From contig NC_016461.1 of NCBI RefSeq assembly GCF_000226115.1, positions 3,658,001-3,722,000 on the forward strand: DNA of 64,000 nt, written 5' to 3'. Below the pieces are notes generated by a model. The model was not told the origin of the DNA. It saw only the letters and a program-made list of their open reading frames with translations, and searched no databases. How positions within the stretch are numbered: position 1 is the stretch's first letter; the number at the start of each line of letters is the position of its first letter. Origin of the DNA: Thermothielavioides terrestris NRRL 8126 (taxonomy: Eukaryota > Ascomycota > Sordariomycetes > Sordariales > Chaetomiaceae). A program made the position numbers and the translations under genes. This document shows positions 55,017-64,000 of the stretch, in pieces.

Positions 55017-56772
55017 ATGAAGTGCTTCAGTCTCACCATCGCGCGGCCATTGAGACGCGCCCAGCCACTGCGGCCGCGCGTGCAGCATGTGTGTCATTGT
55101 GGCCGGCCCACACATGTGACAAGAGCCGACAACAGGCTGTTTTCACTGTCGACGCGCCGGGTTTCCGACTCGCTCGCCTTCAAAAAATACACACTGCCGC
55201 CGAACTACAAGCCCGGCGCGGGCATCGATCTCCCGGCCGGGATGAGTGCTTCTGAAGCCGCTGGCGCTGCTCCGCGCAAGCGGACGGCGTACATCGCCCT
55301 GGGCAGCAACATTGGCGACCGCATCGGCTGGATCGAGAGGGCCTGCAACGAGATGGACGCGCGGGGCATCAGGGTGAAGCGGACGAGCAGTTTGTGGGAG
55401 ACGGAGCCCATGTACGTGCTAGACCAGGATAGATTTGTCAATGGCGCCTGCGAGGTTCGTCAGTCTCGTGTGTCTCTGGCGGCCCACGGATCGTGCCCAT
55501 GACTAAAAGCCCGAGATAGGTCGAGACGACCCTGGAGCCACTCGAGTTGCTGGATGCGCTGCAGGACATCGAAAAGGCGCTGGGCCGCGAGAAGCTCATA
55601 GACAAGGGGCCACGCAACATCGACCTCGACATTCTGCTCTACGACAACATCACGTTCGACCATGAGCGTCTCAAGATCCCTCACGTTGGCATTCCCGAGC
55701 GGGAGTTTGTCCTGCGCCCCCTGGCCGAGTACAACCCCTCCCCCTTTGACCCCCCCGCCTCTCTCACTACCACTAACCACAACCCAGGCTCATTCCCGAC
55801 AAACCCATCGACCCCTCACGCCCGTGGCGTCTCGTCGCCGACTACCTCGACGCCCTCCCGCCGTCCAAAACGCCGCTGACGACCATGACGCCGCTCTCGG
55901 CGCACCACCCGCCCATCCAAGCGCTGAACCCGTCCCGCAAAACCCACGTCATGGCCATCCTCAACATGACGCCCGACTCCTTCTCCGACGGCGGCCAGAA
56001 CGCCCCGCACGACACGGCCGCGCTCCACCAGACGATCGCGGGCTTCCTCGACGCGGGCGCCACCATGATCGACATCGGCGGCCAGTCGACCGCGCCGGGC
56101 GCGCCCGAGGTCTCGCTCGACGAGGAGCTCGCGCGCGTGCTGCCGGCCATCCGGCTGATCCGCACGGCCTTCGCCGCGCAGCCGGTGCTGATCAGCGTCG
56201 ACACGTACCGCGCGCGCGTGGCCGAGGCCGCCGTCGCCGCGGGCGCCGACCTCGTCAACGACGTCTCCGGCGGCGCCCTCGACCCGGCCATGCTGCCCAC
56301 CGTCGCCCGCCTGGGCACCACCGTCTGCCTGATGCACATGCGCGGCACCCCGGCCACCATGGCCTCCCTGGCCGACTACCCGGCGAGCGAGGGCGGGCTG
56401 GTCGCCAGCATCGCGCGCGAGCTGGCCGACCGCGTGCGCGCCGCCGAGGACGCCGGCGTCCGCCGCTGGCGCATCGTGCTCGACCCCGGGCTAGGGTTCG
56501 CCAAGGTCGGCCGCCAGAACGTCGACGTGCTGCGCCACCTGGACGAGCTGCGGAGCTGGCCCGGCCTGCAGGGCCTGCCGTGGCTGGTGGGGTCCAGCAG
56601 GAAGAGCTTTATCGGGAGGGTGACGGGGGTGCCGACGCCGAAGGAGAGGATCTGGGGCACCGCGGCGACGGTGGCGGCCGCCGTGCAGGGCGGCGCCGAC
56701 GTGGTGAGGGTGCACGACGTGCGCGAGATGGCGCAGGTCGTCGCCATGGCCGATGCCATCTGGAGGTATTAG
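55017..56772 (+). CDS. FOL1: Bifunctional folate synthesis protein, HPPK-DHPS
   Basis: Exons 55017..55454, 55520..55728 and 55788..56772; 543 aa. It joins hydroxymethyl-dihydropterin pyrophosphokinase and dihydropteroate synthase, consecutive steps to dihydropteroate; DHPS is the sulfonamide target. The N-terminus (about 1-50) is rich in Arg, Ser and Thr with no acidic residues at first, like a mitochondrial presequence; yeast Fol1 is mitochondrial. HPPK, about residues 85-240: YIALGSNIGDRIGWIERA, SSLWETEPMYV, then GPRNIDLDILLYD and PHVGIPEREFVLRPLAE, the last across intron 2. DHPS, about 270-540: VMAILNMTPDSFSDGG, TMIDIGGQST, SVDTYRARVA, NDVSGG, CLMHMRGTP, LDPGLGFAK, VGSSRKSFIGR. The dihydroneopterin aldolase part fused in yeast Fol1 is absent. 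Confidence 0.94.
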
Positions 56773-57908
56773 CGGCTGGCAGGCATGGGGGGATTCAACA
56801 TACGGTGCACTTGTACATTCAACAAAGAAGAGGACAAGGGGGGAAAGGCGGTTTTCTGCGAGGCCGGATTGGGGACTGGGGAAATTGGCGTTTGTAATTA
56901 GACGGCGGGTGGCCAGCCAGTCAATCGAGTTTGTCGGGCTATGGGGGGGACCACCATGGTCGTCACCTTTCACCCTCTAGGTATATACCTGTCCTGCGAG
57001 CACGGAGCTTCAGTCGTTGCTACAGCGGGCATGTTGACGGTTGACCCCGGACTGCGGGTGCTTTGCATTCTCGGAGAGGCAAGCCGCACCGATCGGCAGG
57101 GACCGCATCCATGTCGTAAGTAAATACGAGAGACTGGAATCAGTCCTTCTCTTTGGAAGATCCCACCAAACGTTAAAAGTGCAGGATTCAGCATCTTGTT
57201 CGAGGCCTGAGTCGCCTTCATCCGACAAGAGCCGCGGGCCCCTCAACCCTACTCCCTCACGCCTGTCCTGCTGAAGCCAAACCACCGCAACCTTTCCAAA
57301 CCTCAACCGTAGCCATGGTCACACACAATTGTCCCCCGCAGCGGCCAAGGCCGAGCCAGAACGTGGGGGAAGAAACCTCACCTCTCCGTTCATATGCGCT
57401 AAAGCGCCTGCACACTTCCACCAGGGTATGGCACTCCCACTCCCACCGTGAACGCTCACTCCCCACCGCCCAATGCTACCGCCACCGCCACCATGGCTGC
57501 TGACAAGCCACCAATGGTCATCCAAGGTGTGCGTGTGGATCGAAGAACGACACAACGGTCTGGTCAGACATCACATGTCCCCCTTCCTGTTTCTCAGTCC
57601 ACCAAGTCATAGCGTAACGCGCCTTGGTCTGGGGCACCGCACAGCAACCTTGTGCTCGATAGAGCCTGCCTTGAGGGGCGGGCAGGGTGCGGAAGAGGGA
57701 TCAAAGACGACGTGCAGACAGGCTAGATGGTGGCTGCTATTGTATTCAAGTAGGAAATCGGGAAGGGGAAGCATAATATCTCCTTAGAGGGCCGGTAGTG
57801 CAAATGCCCCCAGGAGACAGTCTCTAATTGATTTGCTAAAGGCCAGAGTGAAGCGTAGCCAAGTAGCTTCCATTCTCTCGCCTCGTCTTCTGTCTACGTA
57901 CATACCGC
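56773..57908. other. Intergenic region between convergent genes
   Basis: About 1.1 kb between the 3' ends of FOL1 (+) and the conserved unknown gene (-). No feature was recognised. Confidence 0.5.
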
Positions 57909-59514
57909 CTACGACTTTCCAGGCGGTTTGTACGTCTCGACGGTGATGAACCTGCCCTTCCCGGCCCTCTGGGCGCGGATATGCCCCTCGACCCTGCGCG
58001 CGGCAGACAACAGCCCCCAGAACCGCACCAGCTCGTCCCCCTCGTCATCACCTCCCTTGCCGTGCTCCTCCACGAATCGATAACCAGGGTGCAACACCAG
58101 CGTGGTGATCTTGCCCCAGGCGCCGGCCCAGTCGACCGACTCGTCGCCCTCCTCGCCGGCCGTGGCCCACAGCGCGGGGAACCAGGCGCCGCAGCCCGTC
58201 AGGTCGAGGTACTCGAGCCCGTACAGGCGCCGGCTCAGCCGGCGCAGGATCAGCACGGCCTCGGCCCAGTCGTCGTCCAGCGAGTGGCTGTAGGGCCCCG
58301 TGCCGCCGTACTGCAGCGAGCGGCCCGTCTGCGGCGAGACCACCGTCGCCAGCGTGGCGTTCGGGGTCAGCGTCGGCTCCGGCCAGAAGGCGAGGCTGAG
58401 GTGCGTCAGGCCCGGCAGGTGCGCCGCGAAGGCGAGCAGCTGCCGCCACGAGACGGCGTGCGGCGAGCCCGGGTCGAGCGCGAGCGAGAGGTGGGTTAGG
58501 TTGGGCAGCAGCGGACGGGGGATGTCGGGAGAGGTGTTCTCGGGTGCGTCCCACGATTCCTGCGCGTCGACGGGCTCGGCCTCGGGGGGGAAGAGGAGGT
58601 CCGACAGCTCGCGCAGCTTCAGGGAGCGGCCGACCGACCCGGATAGGTCCAGATAGGTGAAGGTCTCGTTCATCACGCTCGGCGCCAGCGCCGGATCGTC
58701 TCGGTACTCTGGGGCGTCCCGAGGAGGGAGGAGCACAGCCCGGAGATCTCTCAAAGACACGCCTTCCTCGGTGTATGTCCCGAGGTACACGATCAGGGCA
58801 ACCCGCAGATGGGTGGGCAGCCCGTAGAGATGGTACCGGCAGTAGGACCTCTGCCACCGCCAGTCGCGGGCAAACCGGCGGAGCACCAAGTCAACCAGGC
58901 TGCCGCGCGAGGGCAGATGCACCCCCGGCAGCGGCTTCCGGACCCAGTCCCTCTCTCCGTCTCCGTCAGGCCCGGCCGCCGAGCGTCGGACGGCGCTCTC
59001 CAGCGCGCGTTCCGGCCGCGACAGCCAGCTGCGCGGCGGGGCCGGGCCGGCGGGCAGCCTCGCGCCGCCGGGGCCGAGGCGGAGAGGGCGGCGCGGGCGA
59101 GGCGGGGGTGTCTCGGGGATCTGGAGGATCTGGCGGATGGCAGGCGGGACCGTCGGCTGGACGACGTCTGGCGTCTGGTGCCGACTGCCGCTCAGGCCGG
59201 CGCGGCGCAGGCCGGCGAGCAGCTCGTTGACTCCGCGGCTTTGCGAAGGGTCATCTGCAAGTCTGTCGTCAGCAACAAAGGGCAAAACACGGGATGTTCG
59301 TGTTCGCCAGCCAAAACCGCCGAACGGCGGCTGGGCGCACCAAGGACGACGGGCTTGTGCTGCGGGACCTGGGGGGGGAGGCGGGGGGTGGGCCGAGGGG
59401 ACGTGGTGACGCACCTTGGCGACTGTCGTTTCTGCTGGCAGCCGAGCTGCTGAGCAACGCTGGGGCAGTGGACTGCGGCTTGGAGTACTTGTTTTGGTGT
59501 CTCTTCTTCGGCAT
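57909..59514 (-). CDS. Conserved ascomycete protein of unknown function, leucine-rich-repeat-like
   Basis: Exons complement of 59415..59514 and 57909..59254; 481 aa. The start MPKKRHQNKYSKPQ is basic. After the intron (59255..59414) the product reads DDPSQSRGVNELLAGLRRAGL, then VPPAIRQILQIPETPPPRPRRPLR, GPAPPRSWL, GSLVDLVLRRFARDW, YCRYHLYGLPTHLRVALIVYL and, in the second half, repeated leucine-rich strands: YLDLSGSVGRSLKLRELSDLL, LLPNLTHLSLALDPG, LPGLTHLSLAFWPE, YGLEYLDLTGCGAWF and WGKITTLVLHPGY. I recall similar sequences from other sordariomycetes, without a proven function. The strands resemble F-box/LRR proteins but no F-box is evident. It may act as a scaffold; this is a guess from the repeat pattern. 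Confidence 0.82.
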
Positions 59515-62500
59515 TACCCCGGTGTCCGGATATTGTCTTGTTTTTCTTCCCAGTTGCCCTTTCCGAAAAGGTCGCAGCTTCGGGAGGGAAGATGCGGGCA
59601 GGTCAAGGCCAGCGTCGACGTGACGTGCATGTCACGACAGGTATGGGCGATAGCGTGGACCCTGGTCGCCCACACGGCGCTGTGCTGAGTGGCCCGAAAG
59701 CACTTCCACAGTGCACGGAATACCTAGTGTCAGGTAGTGAAGTGAGCGGGGCAGTGCGGGCCTGTGCCACTGCGTCATGCGGCGGTTCGGGGCAACTGCA
59801 CCTGCAGGCCCGACGGAGGATGTTCCAAGGTTGTTACACAGTTCAATCCAGCAGCATCAGACCGTGGGTGGAGCGTGGTTGCTCTCCAAAACAAACGGAC
59901 AGCGGACAGCGCAAGGCGACGGAAAACGAAGCGAACAAGTAGGACATACACTCCTCTGACTCTAAGCGAAATGTATCAGCCCGATTTGTTCACTTCGTCT
60001 TCCGTGCAACAGGCCTGACCGTGTAGCTACAGTACGGATTACTGTGCGTTTTGGGTGTGGCGTGTCGAGCGGTTCATGTCAGTCAGAAGCCGTTGGCTCG
60101 CGTGCGCCCCTCCGCTGTCATCCTCGGTGCTGGCAGGCTCCAACCCCGTACAACGTCAACAAGCAGAGCAAGCAACTTTGTCCCCTCCAAGACGGATGAC
60201 GGGCAAGGATCGAGGGGCGTGTCTATCTCCTTTTGGAAGCCGGGAGAGATGATGGAGACGAGGAGCGGCCGACCTCCAGCCTCCAGCCTGTCTGAGAGAC
60301 TGAGACTCCCGGCACGTGTGGGAAAGCGCAGAGGGGCCTTCCTCCGGTCCTGAACATGCCGAACTGAAGGCCGCACACAACAACACAGCGACCTACACTA
60401 GTGTAGATACCGGAGTTGGTGGTGGGACAGTTCTCTCATTGGATCCCTCTCCGCTCTTCCTGACGACGGCTCTGCTCGGTGCAATTAGCCCAGTCATACC
60501 CACCCGGCTCCGTCGCCATGGCAAGCTTGCGTCCGAATGGACCGGACGGCCGTCCAAGCTAAAAGCATGACTTGCATTAAGCCGAGACAGCTGATCGAAC
60601 CAATGCAAGCGTGGGCGGTAGTGTCGGCTTGGGGCACCCGATGCTTGTCTCTGGGGATGGATCCCGGCACGGCTGCAGTACCCATGTTGTGATTCCAAGG
60701 CTGGGTACCTCTTGTGTAAGTGTGCCCCAACTCCCGCAGCATGGCGCACCGATCTCGGTTTGTTAGGGGGGAGCCCAGGTATCTTTGAAGGAGGGAAGCA
60801 GCCAGGTGTCGTCAGTGTGTGTGAAGGCGGGACCATCCGAACCTATGGATCTTCGGATTGACGTGCACCAAGGACACGAAGCCTCTGGATCCGTTCTTGG
60901 CTGCTATTGTTGGTGTCCGCGGACGGGGCCGTCTGTCAGCGGAGAAGGAAGCTGACCCATCCGCTCGCGAATCGGATGCGGTCTTTGGGACGAAAATGCT
61001 TGCCCTGCTGCCTGCTCGGTGCCGAATGCCTTGCCCGGATTGCCTCTGGAGCGCTCCCATCTGCCTTTCCGAAGATTCCAGGACCTTGCCAGCCGGTTTC
61101 TAAACAGGAACAGTTTGGAAAGCCCTGCAGTGTCGGCAGAGAGGCCCTATCGCCACCCCGTAACAGCGTCGCAGCTGACGTCTTGGTCATGATCGTCCAA
61201 CAAACATTAGGCTCTGCGGTGCGGCGGGCCCTTCGCAGATCGAGACAGTTGTGTACAACCGTGGCTTGAGGGAGACATGAAGCAGTTCGCTGCATCTTTG
61301 TCCGACCTAGGCCACGCGACAGGTGAAGTGGCGCTGGAAACTGAAGAGACCACAGCTCCGGGCATAGAACCGTTGGAGATTGGCGTCGCCTGCTCTCGCA
61401 CCGCTCGAAACCAGCATGCTTCCCGTCATAGGACACGCGCGATCCCTTAGCGTCGTCTGGCGAAGACCGACGCCAGCATCGGAAGCCATTCTCCAACACC
61501 TGTGTCACACCGCGCTACTAGTGGCCCCGGCACCGAGAGAGGAGCTCGCCTCCTTTTGGGGGCCTTGTCTGGTGGCCGGCCGAGAGGAGATCCGCACAGT
61601 ACGTGTCGGGTTGTAGGACAGATCATGCATGCTCAGGACCAGTCCTCGCCACCTAGCCCCATCCATCGTCTTTGCCGCCGGACCTTGAGGGATGTTTTCC
61701 TCTCCCGTTCCGATCCGACCAGCTGCGTCCGCCCACGTATGCAAACAGAACAGACCGAGAAGTGCCGCGTAACGGCAGGCGGGCAGTGCATGGCAAGCGA
61801 CTTTGTCGATGCCCAGATACTTCTAGAGCAGTCGCTTAAATCGCTCTCCGTGCGTGGAGTTGACTCGTCTCGTCTCGTCGGATCGCCGACTTTCTGCTTC
61901 CTCGGTCACACACGAGACGCGCAGCAGTGTCGTGGACCGTGGCCAGCAGGGCGCGGAAGGCTTCTGTGTCAGCGAAGAAGCGGCTTGTGACAGGAGTTCG
62001 ACCGAGAAGAAGCCTGACAGATCCCGAATCTGGAAGGGATTAGCAAACAAATCAGGCAAGTAATGTCAAACGAAGGTCTAGATTAGGGGTGGTGAGCGCG
62101 GTTGAGCAACGTGGGTCAGGTCAGACCTACCTGAAGGGGCCTACTTCCCCCCAGCGCGCCGCTGGCCGGTGTGCCAGGTTTGTCAGACCGCGGAGGCGTG
62201 CCCGTTCATGCCTGTGGAGGCTGCTCCCAAGGGGCTGGGTCTCGTGTACAAGCCCATCTCCCTGATACTGCCGGGAGTCACCCGGGGGAAGTGGGCGTCC
62301 ACAGTGTCCGCTGGGATGCTGCGACGGGCAGGGGAGTCGACTAGGTCGCGCTGCTTGTTGCCGGTGCGACAACAGGTCATCTGCCTCGCCGCAGAGACTG
62401 CATCGGCAGCCTGCTTCTCGGGGACGGGCAGCGGAGATTGAAACCGATGGCGAGCTATCGATCGATGACTTCCGCAGCCCAGAACGTTCTTGGGGTCGGC

Positions 62501-64000
62501 TGTTGTTTAGCACGACCTGGGGGACATCTCCCGTAGGGGCAGCTACTGCGGTTTCTGCAGGCTCCTGATGGCGGTTGCTTGGTGCAACCATTGTTGCATC
62601 AAGAGTTGATTGGTTGCTCCCTCGTCTTTCGGAAGTTAACAGAAGCGTGCTCGCCGGGCAGGGAAGGGCGAGAGGGACAATCTTCGGTCCACCGATCCAG
62701 CGATTTAGCGATCCAGAAGCTCAGCGGTGCGGTCATAGTTGGCGTGTCGACAACAGATGCTGACCGAGCGGGTGTGACGATTGCGTCTTAGGACCTCCAG
62801 TCTGGGATAGGCCCTGCGGACCGCAATGCTTTGGGCCGCGCTGTTGAATCTCAAGCTACAGCCCGACTCTGCTGCGCAGTTGATGTCGCCAACACAAATG
62901 AATCTGATATAGAGTGGCTTCAAAGGACACCCGGCCCGTCTGAAGCCCCTCAGGGGAAACTTGCACTGTGCAGATAGTTAAACCACCAACACCGAGTTCT
63001 ATGCCGGCTCCCGTACCCGTGCGGGGGACGTGGACGCCGGGAAGAAAGAAATGTGGGCGGGCATGGCGAAGGAGACGGTAGAAAACGCACAAGACCTCAT
63101 CCATGAGCTCCCAGGCGTTCGAAATGCCTCTGTACTGTCAGCATCCCATAACGGCCCATCCAATGAGGGGGGGGGGGGGGGGTGTCCCGACCTCGGAGCC
63201 GTTGAGGTAACTACCTACCTTACCTACCTAGGAGAGCGCGGCGCTAATGTCTCGGGCTGAGTCCGGTGGGTGAACAAATTAGAGGGGATACCCTGTCTCC
63301 AGCCATCGTGCCCGACATAAGCAACAGACGAGTCCATGGCCCCTGTTCAGTGTTTTTCAGAGCCGACTAGGCGTTGCGCGGTGAGTGCGGGCTATTCATT
63401 GCCTTGGCCATGGCCCCGTTTCTGGCGCATAAGGCCGATCGGTATCTGCCGCGCCAGACAAGTACCTGCTCGTACCGTCCTGTCTCAGCACCTCTCTGAT
63501 GCTACAGGCCGCCGATACGGACCCGGCTGCGCTGCTGCCTGCCTCGATTAGGGAGGTCGCGCGGCCACACACCCCGCCGCACCCGGCGGCAACAAGGGTA
63601 TCCCAATCTCCATCAAGCCGCAAGTCCTCAAGCGCATAGGTAACCAAAGCAGACCTGGAAGGCGAGGAGAAGCTCGTCGGGCAGCAAAAGGGCGCACCCG
63701 AAGGAGCGAGTCCATGACCGATCGGGTGACGGGTTAGCAAAGCCACGGCGCACCCCCTCCCCCTCTTCCTAGCGTGCCTGCGACGCGTGGGCCAAGGCTA
63801 TAGGAGGCGATCGACTGAGACTTCTGACAGGAAGAAATTAAGAGGACCAGTTGCGAGTACCCCGGGGTCTGGCGGACGGGTGCTTAAGGCCTGACAAAGG
63901 CCGGTGAGCGACGCTGCAGGTTTCTCTGGCGCTAGTAGTCTCACTCTCGACGAAGCGGTGTCCTCACATCTCGTACGTAGGTATGTATGGTCGCTTCGTG
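59515..64000. other. Gene-poor right end of the window
   Basis: About 4.5 kb of normal GC content. All open frames are short (mostly under 170 codons), overlap on both strands and show no domain, signal peptide or splice-consistent structure. The first part should hold the promoter of the conserved unknown gene. No tRNA, rRNA or repeat family was recognised apart from one G-run. Confidence 0.5.
63167..63182 (+). repeat. G16 homopolymer
   Basis: Sixteen G residues in intergenic sequence, followed after about 30 bases by TACCTACCTTACCTACCTAGG-type sequence common in these genomes. Confidence 0.85.

Noticed and set aside
1..64000. Secondary-metabolite cluster, CRISPR array, rRNA or prophage
   Set aside because: No polyketide synthase, peptide synthetase, terpene cyclase or P450 is present, and the sequence is clearly eukaryotic with spliceosomal introns.

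Overview
The window comes from a filamentous ascomycete, most likely a sordariomycete of the Sordariales/Chaetomiaceae type. The evidence is short spliceosomal introns (about 52-260 nt) with CTAAC/CTGAC branch sites, GC-rich third codon positions, fungus-specific families (SUR7/PalI, DFG5/DCW1, Cns1, an APSES protein of the Xbp1 type, HPPK-DHPS), and a 6-kb AT-rich island carrying the signature of repeat-induced point mutation (RIP). Order and genus are inferred from family resemblance, not from a search.

Left part (1-29.3 kb): mostly housekeeping genes. They are the C-terminal part of a SLIP-GC-like nuclear GTPase (+), the Hsp90 co-chaperone Cns1 (+), an Xbp1-like APSES regulator with a GC-AG intron (-), DNA topoisomerase II (+), a reticulon-like ER-shaping protein (-), a Gyp5-type Rab GAP (-) and an SS18/Snf11-like SWI/SNF subunit (-).

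Middle (29.3-35.4 kb): a 6.0-kb RIP-mutated Mutator-like DNA transposon bounded by 32-bp terminal inverted repeats. Its transposase frame can be followed for about 2.5 kb, interrupted only by RIP-type stop codons.

Right part (35.4-64 kb): a secreted GDSL esterase (-), histidinol-phosphate aminotransferase (+), a GH76 DFG5/DCW1 protein (-), a divergent pair of paralogous small GPI-type cell-surface proteins (-/+), a frameshifted MscL mechanosensitive channel gene (-), a nested pair of short inverted-repeat elements (46.7-47.9 kb), a 1.4-1.8-kb array of a degenerate GAGYGAC motif, a SUR7/PalI membrane protein (-), a nitronate monooxygenase (-), the bifunctional folate enzyme HPPK-DHPS (+) and a conserved protein of unknown function (-). 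The last 4.5 kb shows no supportable gene.

The genes do not form one pathway or a secondary-metabolite cluster. The signals I find most unusual are: the inner nested element (427 bp) shares its termini with the 6-kb transposon and carries telomere-like repeats; the GAGYGAC array; the multiply frameshifted MscL gene; C-tracts placed just downstream of many 5' splice sites on the sense strand; and a TGACTCA (Gcn4/CPC1-type) site exactly 116 bases before the ATG of both HIS5 and FOL1. All exon joins were worked out by hand from splice signals, reading phase and family resemblance; none was tested against transcripts.
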